From contig NZ_FQWO01000001.1 of NCBI RefSeq assembly GCF_900129705.1, positions 310,001 to 374,000 of the forward strand: a DNA stretch of 64,000 nt, given 5' to 3'. The notes beneath the pieces are model-generated. The model made no database searches. It was not told the origin of the DNA and was given only the letters and a program-made list of their open reading frames with translations. The position numbers and the translations under genes are program-made. This document shows positions 37,496 through 46,379 of the stretch, in pieces (the first letter of the stretch is position 1; every line of letters starts with the position of its first letter). This stretch comes from Flavobacterium granuli. Lineage in GTDB: Bacteria > Bacteroidota > Bacteroidia > Flavobacteriales > Flavobacteriaceae.

Positions 37496-37514
37496 CGCAG
37501 AATGCAATTCTGCG
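37496..37514. promoter_or_regulatory. Hairpin/operator-like palindrome before the AAA15 operon
   Basis: The arms cgcagaat (37496-37503) and attctgcg (37507-37514) are perfect complements with a 3-base loop. It lies between the divergent XRE gene and the AAA15 gene, so it could be the XRE operator or a leader hairpin. Confidence 0.4.
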
Positions 37515-37583
37515 CTATCCATACAGGACTTTTATTGCATATCAAGGACTTCGGGTTTGCACCAACAAAATAAATAAGAAAAA

Positions 37584-39428
37584 ATGAGCAAAATAGGTAT
37601 TAAAAATTTTAGAGTTTTCAAGGAGTTTACCGAATTTGAGATAAAACCAATTACACTTTTAACGGGTCCGAATAATGCTGGGAAAAGTTCTTTTACCAAG
37701 CTTTTGTTGTTGCTTAAAAATGGCATTAATAAATTAAATTTCAATGAAGGACTTCACAATTTGGAGAGTTTTGACAAAGTTTTGAATTGGGAAAACAAAC
37801 AAGACACTTTAGAATTGTTTTTTGATAATGAAATCCCTTTTTTAACGGATGATTTTAAAGTCCAATTAACTTATAGAAAAAATGAAATCAATAAAATTTC
37901 CATTTCAAACAACATAAATACCTTACTCCAGTGTAATTATGATAATGATTTTACATCAGGACAAAGTCTTAACGAACTTGGAATAGAATCAGATGAATAT
38001 ATAAGTGGAAGAGCTCCATTTGATTCTTTTATTTTAAATTTAAACATTACTTTTTTAATTGATTTGATTTATTCAAAACAATTGAAACAAAAATTTTACG
38101 AAATTAAAGAAAATAATAAAAGAGATTACAAAACAATAATCTTGACTGATTTAGTTGTTGGTAATCACGAAATATTCAAAACTACTTTTCCAGATTTGAT
38201 TGATTTATATCATAAAGAAGAAACAATTAATCTTGACATTTATAGAACAATAGCTTTGTATAACGAAATTAACGCTTTAGAAAAAAATTATCTTTTGTAT
38301 GACATAATTGCGGACGGTAAACAAATTACTCATTTATATCAAGATAAAATTCTTGAATTACAAAACACTTTATTTTCAACTCATAAATTTGATATAGATC
38401 TTGATAATCTGGAATACGGCAAGGATTTAATTTCAATATTAAAATCCATTTTACCTTTTACTAATAAAGGAGTTAAAAGTCAAATAAGCCAATTTTTTAA
38501 AAACGAACTACAATCTAAAAATATTGAAATTAAAGAAACAGCGTTAGGCAACTTGATTTTTAATGAAAAATTATATAACCAACCTTTCTTTAATATGAGT
38601 CAAGACAAAGGTTTTTATAAAGAATCATTATTCGACCAGTTTTCAAAATTCATCAACACAAACGAAAGAGTATTTAAGAATATTAATTATTTATCAGCCA
38701 ACCGAGGCAGTCAAAAAAGGATTTTAAGCAATAAATCTGAAAATGATATTGATGAAATTGTGTTGGATTTTTTCAAATATAAAGATAAATATTTAAGTTC
38801 ACAGGAGGATTATGAAAAAACATTACCTGAATTTACAAGACACTTTATTAGTCTTTTTGACAATAATAATAGAGAATATTTTGACAAAGTATTAGAAATT
38901 CTTGAAATCGAAGGCACTCTTGACATAGTTCGTTATGAAAATGTAATTTCAGTAATTTACATCAAACAGAAAGACAAAGATGTTGCATTAGCCGATTTAG
39001 GTTTTGGGTTTTCGCAATTGATTCCTATTGTGTTAAAAATTATAAACACTGTTGAATCTAATTCAGAAATTTTAATTATTGAAGAACCCGAAGCCAATTT
39101 ACACCCCAATTTGCAATCCAAATTAGCGGACATATTTGCGTTGACCGTAAAAACTTTTCCGAGACTTAATTTGATAATAGAAACTCATAGTGAGTATCTA
39201 ATTAGAAAATTGCAATACTTAACAGCCAAAGGAGATATTAGTCCCGATGACACAAGCATATACTATTTTAATGCCGACAAATATGTAAGCCCGCAAGAGC
39301 CAAAAGTTAAGCAAATTGAAATCCGAGAAAACGGAAATCTATCGGATACTTTTGGGCCAGGATTTTATGATGAAACCACCCGTTTGCAATTTGATTTAAT
39401 GAAACTCAACCAAGAACAAAACAATTAG
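37584..39428 (+). CDS. AAA15-type ATPase, probable defence sensor
   Basis: In this 614-residue protein Walker A GPNNAGKSS is at 28-36 and ABC-type late motifs are near the end: Q/signature region FGFSQLIPI, Walker B ILIIEEPEANLHPNLQ, and the His-loop ETHSEYLI. This is the AAA15/AAA21 family, seen in many two-gene anti-phage systems (for example AriA of PARIS) where the ATPase senses infection and releases or activates an effector. The partner gene begins one base after its stop. No Toprim or nuclease domain is fused here, so it should depend on that partner. Confidence 0.8.
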   Translation: MSKIGIKNFRVFKEFTEFEIKPITLLTGPNNAGKSSFTKLLLLLKNGINKLNFNEGLHNLESFDKVLNWENKQDTLELFFDNEIPFLTDDFKVQLTYRKNEINKISISNNINTLLQCNYDNDFTSGQSLNELGIESDEYISGRAPFDSFILNLNITFLIDLIYSKQLKQKFYEIKENNKRDYKTIILTDLVVGNHEIFKTTFPDLIDLYHKEETINLDIYRTIALYNEINALEKNYLLYDIIADGKQITHLYQDKILELQNTLFSTHKFDIDLDNLEYGKDLISILKSILPFTNKGVKSQISQFFKNELQSKNIEIKETALGNLIFNEKLYNQPFFNMSQDKGFYKESLFDQFSKFINTNERVFKNINYLSANRGSQKRILSNKSENDIDEIVLDFFKYKDKYLSSQEDYEKTLPEFTRHFISLFDNNNREYFDKVLEILEIEGTLDIVRYENVISVIYIKQKDKDVALADLGFGFSQLIPIVLKIINTVESNSEILIIEEPEANLHPNLQSKLADIFALTVKTFPRLNLIIETHSEYLIRKLQYLTAKGDISPDDTSIYYFNADKYVSPQEPKVKQIEIRENGNLSDTFGPGFYDETTRLQFDLMKLNQEQNN

Positions 39429-39429
39429 T

Positions 39430-40347
39430 ATGGAATTGTATATAGAAAAAGAGTTTTTGGATAATTTTTATCTTGAATTTGATGAATCATCTGCTTCAAG
39501 TTCCCAGAAAATTGTGGCTACAATTCTAAAAGAATACGCAGAGGTGGAGTGTTTTATTGATTGCGAAATTGAATCCCTAGAGCAACTTGATTTTTTGAAA
39601 AGTGAAAACTCGTTTTTTAAAGCAATTTGCGATAAAAGTAAAAGTCCGTTAGCCGTAAAATCAATAAAAGATTACTTTTTTGAAAAGTCAAAATGTGAAC
39701 AAACTTTGATTTTTACACAAAATAATAAGGATTGGTTTAATGAGGCAGAGCGTAAAGGTGCTTTGTGTTTTTCTTATGAAAATTATCAGCAAAGGATAGA
39801 AAACATCATCAAACAATGTCATTTTAAGATTGATTTGAGTGAAGGGTTTCAGGGGTGGGAACAAACATTACAAAACATTCAGGAATTAATGCCGTTAAAC
39901 AAAATTATTATCAATGATGCTTATTTATTAGATAAACCCGAATTTTATGATAGCAATGTTTACCCTCTAATTAAAGTGATTTCAAAGAACAAAAAAACTA
40001 AAAAGCTTTTTTACACTGATATTCTGAATAAAAAATTTCCGTTTAAAACAGATATTATCTACAATTTGTTGAAAGAAAAATATCCAACTTCTGAAATCAA
40101 GATTGTGCATAACAATGTAGATAATTTAAATTCACACGACAGATTGTTGTATTCTAATCATTACATAATAGATTGTGCAATTGGGTTTAATTTTAATCAG
40201 CAATTAACTTCTAATTCACAAATAATCATTGAAACTATTTTTGAAAAATACACCTATAACAGATTGCGTAATCATTTGAGAAAAATGGATAATCATTTTC
40301 AAAACTTACTAACTGATAAGAGAATGAATGCTTATTATCCGAATTAA
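39430..40347 (+). CDS. Partner of the AAA15 ATPase with an HDR motif (305 aa)
   Basis: I recognise no named family for the whole protein. Near residue 235 it has SHDRLLYSNHYIIDCAIGFN, like the second half of PLD-like domains (H-D-R, then a hydrophobic strand and an Ile/Gly segment). Upstream is KIIINDAYLLDKPEFYD. The same HDR layout occurs in the ORF6N protein at 51249-52130. A full PLD nuclease would need a second HKD motif, which is absent, so this is a degenerate domain or acts as a dimer. Starting one base after the ATPase stop, it is almost certainly its effector or partner. Confidence 0.6.
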   Translation: MELYIEKEFLDNFYLEFDESSASSSQKIVATILKEYAEVECFIDCEIESLEQLDFLKSENSFFKAICDKSKSPLAVKSIKDYFFEKSKCEQTLIFTQNNKDWFNEAERKGALCFSYENYQQRIENIIKQCHFKIDLSEGFQGWEQTLQNIQELMPLNKIIINDAYLLDKPEFYDSNVYPLIKVISKNKKTKKLFYTDILNKKFPFKTDIIYNLLKEKYPTSEIKIVHNNVDNLNSHDRLLYSNHYIIDCAIGFNFNQQLTSNSQIIIETIFEKYTYNRLRNHLRKMDNHFQNLLTDKRMNAYYPN

Positions 40348-40400
40348 ACGAAATCAAGAGCTTTCATTTACTATTTTACAAATAATAAAACCTTAACAAA

Positions 40401-42563
40401 ATGGCAGTTTTGCATCCTGATTTAAAGACTATTTTGAATAGCAAAGTACAGCCCGAACCAGGAGAGCTACATCTATTAAAATACCTCGTCAATAATTTAG
40501 ATGATTCTTTTGAAATCTATTTTAATCCGATGTTAAATGGCGACAGACCAGATATTGTTATCTTAAGAAAAGGTTTTGGTGTACTAATTATTGAAGTAAA
40601 AGACTATAATTTAGAAAGTTATAAATTAGATGAAAGAAAAAATTGGGTTGTAAAATATAATAACGCAAAAATAAAATCGCCAATAAGTCAAGTATTAAAA
40701 TATAAAGAAAATCTATATAACCTTCATATTCCACAACTATTAGAAAAACAGATTATTAATTTTAGATTTTTAAATGTTGTTTCTTGTGCAATTTACTTCC
40801 ATAATGCAAGTAAATTGGAAATTGAGAACTTGTTGGTTGCACCCTTTGAATACGATATTAAATATCAAAAATTTTTAAAATATAACATTAATTTTATAGG
40901 TAATGAGAACTTAAATGAGTCTGATTTCGATACTTTACTAAGAGCAATAAAATTAAAGTCCAATCATACCCAAGCATTGTTTTCTGATGAATTATACACA
41001 AGTTTCAAAAGGTTTTTAAGTCCGCCATTACATTTGATAGAAAATGGTAAAAATATCCCGTATAGTCGAAGACAAATTGAGATCATTCATAGTCAAAACA
41101 GACAACAAAGAATTAAAGGAGTTGTTGGTTCTGGAAAAACAACCATATTGGCAGCAAGAGCAGTTGAGGCGTATAAAAGAACAAAGGGTAAAATCTTAAT
41201 ATTAACGTACAATATAACTTTAAAAAATTACATTCACGACAAAATAAGTCAAGTTCGAGCAGAATTCCCTTGGGAAAACTTTATTATCCTCAATTACCAT
41301 ACTTTTATAAATAATGAACTGAATAATCTTGGGGTTGATGTGAGTGTTCCTGAAAAATTTAATGAATTAAGTCTTGAGCAAAAAGAAAAATATTTTGAAA
41401 GCAATTACTATTCTAATAAACAATTGTTTACAGACAATGCAGAAACTATAGTTCAATATGATGCCATTTTTATAGATGAAATCCAAGACTATAAAAGACC
41501 TTGGATGGAGATTATAAAAGAGTTTTTCCTTGTTGAAGGAGGAGAATATGTGCTTTTTGGTGATGTAAAACAAAATATTTACAATAATAATCAAACAGAA
41601 TTTAAAGATGTTAATACAAACGTAAAAGGATTCATTAGATTAAAAGATTGCTTTCGCTCCGACCATAAAATCAAGGATTTGGCAGTAAAATTTCAAGAGT
41701 TTTTCTTTAAAGATAAATATGAAATTGATGACTTCAATAAAATAGATACTTCTCTTGAAATTCAATTTGAAAGGAATTTAGAAGGGTATGTAAATTATAT
41801 GTATTTACAAAACACCGATAATGTATCAAGTCTTTACACCATAATACACGATAATATAATAAATAAGAATTTCATTCCAAATGACATAACAATTCTAAGT
41901 CATTCGATCGCTTTATTGAAAAAATTTGATGCTTATTATAGATATTCTAGTAATGAAAAAACAAATACAATGTTTGAAACATCAGAAATGGTAAATACAA
42001 TGTTACTCAATAAAATCAAAACATTAAATCCTAATAATTTGCCATCGTGGATTAATAAAATGATTTATTTAATTAAAAGAGATAATGACTATGATACAAC
42101 TAAAGCTTTTGCAGAAATTGCAATATTACTTACTATTTATGATCTTACTTTAGCTTATCCGAGATTTGATAAAATTTTAAATTGGTATTGTAAAAAGTTT
42201 AATACTTCATCAATTAATTTGAAAAATTTGTTAACGATTGAAAAAGAAGAATATGATAAATTTAAGAATGATCTCAATTTAATTTCAAAAGGAGAGACTA
42301 TAAAAAATCTTAGAAACAATAAAAAATTACATTTTTATATGAATAGTGGAACTGTAAAATTATCAACTATTCATAGTTTTAAAGGTTGGGAAAGCGAAAC
42401 GATATTTTTAATAATAGAAAAAAAGCACACTAATGTTGAAGCAACTTTTGATGAAATTTTATATACGGGATTAACCCGAAGTAGAAAAAATTTAATTATT
42501 ATAAATTTTGGAAATGAAGCTTATAATTTGAAATTGAAAGAAATAATAGAAACAAATAAATAG
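40401..42563 (+). CDS. NERD nuclease-UvrD/Rep-like helicase fusion
   Basis: In this 720-residue protein the N-terminal NERD nuclease shows PDIVILRKGFGVLIIEVKDY with Asp51 and Glu65-x-Lys67. A SF1 helicase follows with Walker A GVVGSGKT from 240, Walker B DAIFIDEIQDY, LKDCFRSDHKI (motif IV-like), STIHSFKGWE (motif V) and YTGLTRSRKNLII (motif VI). Such fusions are DNA-processing enzymes found in defence islands. It lies 53 bp after the HDR protein and could be part of the same unit. It is an intact relative of the dead NERD fragment at 35008. Confidence 0.85.
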   Translation: MAVLHPDLKTILNSKVQPEPGELHLLKYLVNNLDDSFEIYFNPMLNGDRPDIVILRKGFGVLIIEVKDYNLESYKLDERKNWVVKYNNAKIKSPISQVLKYKENLYNLHIPQLLEKQIINFRFLNVVSCAIYFHNASKLEIENLLVAPFEYDIKYQKFLKYNINFIGNENLNESDFDTLLRAIKLKSNHTQALFSDELYTSFKRFLSPPLHLIENGKNIPYSRRQIEIIHSQNRQQRIKGVVGSGKTTILAARAVEAYKRTKGKILILTYNITLKNYIHDKISQVRAEFPWENFIILNYHTFINNELNNLGVDVSVPEKFNELSLEQKEKYFESNYYSNKQLFTDNAETIVQYDAIFIDEIQDYKRPWMEIIKEFFLVEGGEYVLFGDVKQNIYNNNQTEFKDVNTNVKGFIRLKDCFRSDHKIKDLAVKFQEFFFKDKYEIDDFNKIDTSLEIQFERNLEGYVNYMYLQNTDNVSSLYTIIHDNIINKNFIPNDITILSHSIALLKKFDAYYRYSSNEKTNTMFETSEMVNTMLLNKIKTLNPNNLPSWINKMIYLIKRDNDYDTTKAFAEIAILLTIYDLTLAYPRFDKILNWYCKKFNTSSINLKNLLTIEKEEYDKFKNDLNLISKGETIKNLRNNKKLHFYMNSGTVKLSTIHSFKGWESETIFLIIEKKHTNVEATFDEILYTGLTRSRKNLIIINFGNEAYNLKLKEIIETNK

Positions 42564-42809
42564 CAAATACATCCGCAACACCCCAAAACAAATAGCCACA
42601 AGCTACCGAAAACAGATTATTGAAACTTTGGGTTGGGAATAAAACAAAACCTTTATGACTCTAGTGTAAAACTCCCAAAAACTCAAAAGAAGTTGACTAA
42701 ATGTTTAGCACTTTAAAGCAAATTTACTTAATTCAAAAAAAATGAACGAAGTTCAAAAGCATAAAAACGATTATAAAACAAGAAATTTTACAATAATTAT
42801 AAGATTTAT

Positions 42810-43361
42810 ATGATAGAATTTTTAACATATTTAGGTATTGGAATTATATCTAATTTCATTGGCCCACTTGCCAAACATTTGGCCATTGAGGATAAATACT
42901 CTTTAAAAGAAAATAAAAACAAAAGTTGGTTTTACAGATACTCATTTATTATTTTGACGAGATCCTTTATGACCATTTTTTATCCTGTTTTTTATTTTAG
43001 TTATTATATCTTGAAAAGAAAACCAGAAGAACCAATTTCATTCGAAGATAAACTAAATACCAGCTTAGTAAAAAGATTAAGAGAACTTGGCGAATATAAC
43101 AATACAGCTCCTACAGAGAACATTAGCGATGAAAAGATTATTGAAATATACACTCTAATTTGTTCATCTTTCAGAAACGCTAGCTCAGATAAACAAGAAC
43201 GAATCCCGGCTAATAATTTGAACACAATAGCTATGAAATTTTTTAAAGTATATGAGGAATTTGGGGAAGATTTTATGCAGGAGCATTTAGAATACGAATT
43301 AAAAAAATATACTACCGAAGGACTAAGGCCAGAATATCAGCGAGGAATTTCATTATTTTAA
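42810..43361 (+). CDS. Hypothetical membrane protein (183 aa)
   Basis: An N-terminal hydrophobic segment (FLTYLGIGIISNFIGPLA, about 4-21) and a second near 48-68 (FIILTRSFMTIFYPVFYFSY) precede a charged cytosolic helical region. There is no signal-peptide cleavage pattern. The next gene starts 14 bp after it, so the two form a likely pair. I do not recognise a family. In a defence island a membrane protein like this could be an effector, but nothing in the sequence proves that. The 246-bp gap before it has only a short orphan frame reading IRNTPKQIATSYRKQIIE. Confidence 0.6.
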   Translation: MIEFLTYLGIGIISNFIGPLAKHLAIEDKYSLKENKNKSWFYRYSFIILTRSFMTIFYPVFYFSYYILKRKPEEPISFEDKLNTSLVKRLRELGEYNNTAPTENISDEKIIEIYTLICSSFRNASSDKQERIPANNLNTIAMKFFKVYEEFGEDFMQEHLEYELKKYTTEGLRPEYQRGISLF

Positions 43362-43375
43362 ACCCTAATTTAAAA

Positions 43376-44440
43376 ATGACACCAGAACAACTAAAATTAA
43401 TACGACAACTTGCACAATTAGGCGATGTTACCATTGTAAAAAGAGGCACATCAAGTCTTATTAATGCTATTTCAGAAATGGATTGTAAAGCAATTGAATT
43501 AATTTTGGAAGACAATGTCAGTTATCAAGATACTACTAAATCAATTTTCCTTCAAAAACTGAAAGAAGTTTTCAAGGATTTCCAAAAAGAAGACAATAAA
43601 CTTATTCCTTATGAGGGCAAATGTAATTCCGATAAATGTTCCAATAAAAATAAAAAAGGGATCGCCTTTGTAGGCAATAAAACAGGGCGTTACATTAATT
43701 TCATTATTGAACAAAATGAAGATAGCACAGTAAAGGACATATATACTTGTTCTGGTTTTTTCACTAATGAGAATGTTATCGATGAAAATAAAAGAAAACT
43801 TGATATTTCGGTTTATAATGATGAAAAAGTAAATTTTACACCTTCATCTTCATATAACTATTTAAAAAATAAATCAATCACTGCTCTAAATGAAATAAAG
43901 CAACACAATGACTGTGAAATTTCAAAAGAACAAATAATTACTTGGATTAAAAGCTATGAAGAATTATACAATTCTATGAATTGGATAAATAATTTTTACA
44001 AACATCATTATTCGTTTTACTGGCTTTATTATCATATCAATGAAATTTATAAATTCTTAATGATTGAAAATGAAGCTAAAATAGCGATTGATGAATTTAA
44101 ATATATTAATCTTGATAACGAAATAGATTTATTAAAATGGTTAGTAAAGTATGAACATTTATATTACGAATTGATATTATTATGTGCTAATATCGTGACT
44201 GAGGAAAGTTTACAAACAGGCAATTGTGTTTTACATAAAGACCATACTGTTTACTTCAAAACAAACATTTTACAAAACTGCATTGATTTACAAGAACTAC
44301 TTGAAAAGCATTATTACGAAAAATTAAATAAATACAATACACTTTCTCAGGAAGAACAAGAAAATCAAATGCCTTTTGATGATGATTACGAAAAAACTTC
44401 ATCCTTAAAATATCATTTACAAATAAGAGGAATTATCTAA
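43376..44440 (+). CDS. Hypothetical protein with Cys pair and helical C-terminus (354 aa)
   Basis: Unrecognised. Near residue 83-88 the segment GKCNSDKCSNKNK has two cysteines spaced like a zinc half-site, but no second pair is obvious. The C-terminal 150 residues are helical and Tyr/Trp/Lys-rich (YSFYWLYYHINEIYKFL). There is no signal or membrane segment. It starts 14 bp after the small membrane-protein gene and ends where direct-repeat copy B begins, so it is the last gene of the 10-kb segment. Confidence 0.65.
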   Translation: MTPEQLKLIRQLAQLGDVTIVKRGTSSLINAISEMDCKAIELILEDNVSYQDTTKSIFLQKLKEVFKDFQKEDNKLIPYEGKCNSDKCSNKNKKGIAFVGNKTGRYINFIIEQNEDSTVKDIYTCSGFFTNENVIDENKRKLDISVYNDEKVNFTPSSSYNYLKNKSITALNEIKQHNDCEISKEQIITWIKSYEELYNSMNWINNFYKHHYSFYWLYYHINEIYKFLMIENEAKIAIDEFKYINLDNEIDLLKWLVKYEHLYYELILLCANIVTEESLQTGNCVLHKDHTVYFKTNILQNCIDLQELLEKHYYEKLNKYNTLSQEEQENQMPFDDDYEKTSSLKYHLQIRGII

Positions 44441-44441
44441 T

Positions 44442-44673
44442 CATTATCTCATTCAGCTGCACAAAACTTTCATTTAGTCCAAGTATTCCTAAACTCAAGT
44501 CTTTGTTTGCTTCATTTCGCTAATTACTTTTCCAATAACGAGAATATCTTTTTTCGTTCGGTGGTAAAAAGGAAGTTTTACATTTCAGTAGTCACTCCTT
44601 TGCCAACGCTAAAAAAAAAATTACTGGCACAGTTTTTATCAAAAACACGTACGCCTCGCAACTTGCGCCAGTA
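44442..44673. repeat. 231-bp direct repeat, copy B
   Basis: About 95% identical to copy A (34390-34620), same orientation, beginning within 2 bp after the stop of the 354-aa gene. The two copies enclose 10 kb of defence-type and wrecked genes. The minus-strand wording within it is familiar to me from other Flavobacterium intergenic regions, which suggests a dispersed family. Confidence 0.9.
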
Positions 44674-44680
44674 ATTTTTT
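44615..44680. terminator. Terminator-like hairpin at the end of repeat copy B
   Basis: The 14-bp arms at 44615-44628 and 44667-44680 (core ttactggc / gccagtaa) are perfect complements with a T-run after the second and an A-run before the first. It could end transcripts from either strand. Copy A has lost the second arm's T-run. Confidence 0.55.
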
Positions 44681-44706
44681 TCCCCAAGCTGTGTTACATA
44701 ATTGAG

Positions 44707-44767
44707 TATTATAGTTCATTACAAAGCTTTTATATTGTTTTTTTGGTTTTTGCAATGAACTATAATA
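44707..44767. repeat. 14-bp inverted repeat beside repeat copy B
   Basis: The arms tattatagttcatt (44707-44720) and aatgaactataata (44754-44767) are perfect complements, 33 bp apart. It lies in the gene-free gap between repeat copy B and the short frame at 44859. No function can be assigned. Confidence 0.55.
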
Positions 44768-44858
44768 TGGAAAGTTATAAAAAGTAGATTTCGGATTTTG
44801 AAAAAATTCGCTTAAACTATACCTATTCCTTCGACCAATATCCTCTCTTCCACTTAAA

Positions 44859-45089
44859 GTGGCTATGATGTCTGTAGATTTATTAGAAAAAAACTTGGCA
44901 ACAAGCCAAACCATACAAGAATTTAAGAACAAGTCTTTAGGGATTATACCAAACGAAGACTTGATTGCTTTTTCTGAAACCATAGAAAAGTTTCAATCTA
45001 TCTATCACGAATTAGTAGTCCAACCAAATATCTCGACTCTTGAAGTGGATATGTTGCCTATTTTTTTATTTCCACAATTAAAGCGATAA
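44859..45089 (+). CDS. Short frame or gene remnant (76 aa, low confidence)
   Basis: The frame starts at GTG (or ATG 44865) and reads like a real helical protein end: LEKNLATSQTIQEFKN, then DLIAFSETIEKFQSIYH. No family is recognised. It lies just past repeat copy B and an inverted repeat, so it may be the 3' remnant of a gene cut by a rearrangement. No clear ribosome-binding or promoter signal was seen. Confidence 0.35.
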   Translation: MAMMSVDLLEKNLATSQTIQEFKNKSLGIIPNEDLIAFSETIEKFQSIYHELVVQPNISTLEVDMLPIFLFPQLKR

Positions 45090-45282
45090 TATTACGTTAA
45101 TTAATAATCATAACTTATAAAAGTGCCATTATTACTACAATAAAATAATAGAAAGATGAAATAAACAAGAAATACTGTAGCTAATTACGCTTAGGAAATA
45201 CTTTCTTTTATCTTATTAATGTTTGTAAACTAATTAGGGGAATTCGCTATAAAGGACGGTAATCCTCATAAAAAATATAGTT

Positions 45283-46131
45283 ATGATGAAGTACTCGTTA
45301 CAAAACATCATTTTAGAGATTCATAACAAGGAGGATAAGATTTTATCGCAAAATAAGAGATTGATTGATGAAGCTTACGAAATGACCTTGTACCTCCAAG
45401 ACTTGTTATTTACGGTCAAGAAATACGTTATTGAAGAGGGATTTAAAAATGATGAAGAAGAGATATATTTTTTCCATACCATTAAGCCGAAAATCCTTGG
45501 AAAGCTAATTTATTACAATAAGGTATACCGCATAGAAACTGGTTGCCCTGTTAATAATGGTAAAATATATCACAGCTATTTTACAAGCCGTTTACAGGAA
45601 TTGAAAAAAGAATACGATGAGCACATTTGTAATTCAGATTTTTATAGATATTACCGCTCAGGAAGGACTGATAACGATGAAGTTTACTTCCGACTTGGCA
45701 ACATCAATTATCACGATGGACTTAATAGTTTCGTATTTGAAATAGATTCTCAGTTCTCTACTTTTTATGACTATAAAATTGCTCGAATTATAGCAAATGA
45801 GTTATTGTATAATTACTTGCTAACAAAAATTAATCCCGACGAAAATCCTGATGTGATTTTACAAAATTCTGAATCAACAAAAGATGTTTTTTGGACAGAT
45901 AGCAAAAATGCACTTATCGAATTGGTGTATGCTCTTTATGCTTCAGGAGCTATTTCTCACGGCAAAATTGGTATCCGAAAAATAAGCTTAATGTTTCAGA
46001 TACTTTTCCGAGTTCCTCTTGGAGATCTGCATCACTCTTTCCACCGAATGAAAACACGGGTAGGTTCCCGAACTGCATTTTTAGACCAGCTCAAAATATC
46101 CCTCGAAGAATATATGGATAAAGAGCTTTAG
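45283..46131 (+). CDS. rteC: RteC family regulator of element excision
   Basis: The 282-residue protein has the RteC pattern: YLQDLLFTVKKYVIEEGFKN, DEEEIYFFHTIKPKILGKLIYYNKVYRIE, FYRYYRSGRTDNDEVYFRLG, and the C-terminal TDSKNALIELVYALYASGAI with GDLHHSFHRMKTRVGSRTAFL. In CTnDOT, RteC activates the excision-gene promoter that lies directly downstream. The same layout is seen here: its terminator, then a control region with repeated TTGGCA sites, then the HTH genes. A second, diverged RteC is encoded at 58148-58975 on the other strand. Confidence 0.88.
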   Translation: MMKYSLQNIILEIHNKEDKILSQNKRLIDEAYEMTLYLQDLLFTVKKYVIEEGFKNDEEEIYFFHTIKPKILGKLIYYNKVYRIETGCPVNNGKIYHSYFTSRLQELKKEYDEHICNSDFYRYYRSGRTDNDEVYFRLGNINYHDGLNSFVFEIDSQFSTFYDYKIARIIANELLYNYLLTKINPDENPDVILQNSESTKDVFWTDSKNALIELVYALYASGAISHGKIGIRKISLMFQILFRVPLGDLHHSFHRMKTRVGSRTAFLDQLKISLEEYMDKEL

Positions 46132-46151
46132 CGGTTCAATACAGTAATTTC

Positions 46152-46178
46152 AAAGCAGTACACAAAATGTACTGCTTT
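46152..46178 (+). terminator. Terminator of rteC
   Basis: The 10-bp arms aaagcagtac (46152-46161) and gtactgcttt (46169-46178) are perfect complements with a 7-base loop, followed by a T-rich tract, 21 bp after the rteC stop. Confidence 0.75.
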
Positions 46179-46193
46179 TTCTTTGCCCATATC

Positions 46194-46325
46194 TGCCAAT
46201 TGGCAAATGTTGGCAAAACTCCATTAGAAAATATGCAAAATGCCTCAAAACCCTTATTAAACAAGGTTTTTTTCTATTTATAAAAATTTTTAAAAAACCG
46301 CCAAACCAATTGGCAGGGATTGGCA
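46194..46325. promoter_or_regulatory. Two TTGGCA-repeat operator modules before the excision operon
   Basis: TTGGCA occurs at 46200-46205 and 46210-46215, and again at 46310-46315 and 46320-46325. In each module the two copies are spaced by one helical turn (10 bp), and the first copy is part of a palindrome (tgccaattggca at 46194-46205, ccaattgg at 46306-46313). The pair lies between rteC and the first HTH gene, where CTnDOT has its RteC-bound excision promoter. Candidate binding protein: RteC or the HTH proteins. Confidence 0.6.
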
Positions 46326-46379
46326 GACAAACACTACCACCTTTCACAATTTTGCATAGTGAACTTTAAATGCTGTGCA

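Noticed and set aside
42564-42632. Possible C-terminal remnant reading IRNTPKQIATSYRKQIIE and a stop
   Set aside because: Only about 25 codons and no matching family recalled. Too short to call a pseudogene with confidence.
44639-44983. Minus-strand frame of 114 codons over repeat copy B
   Set aside because: It runs through the repeat, its hairpin and the inverted repeat, and has no recognisable protein character.
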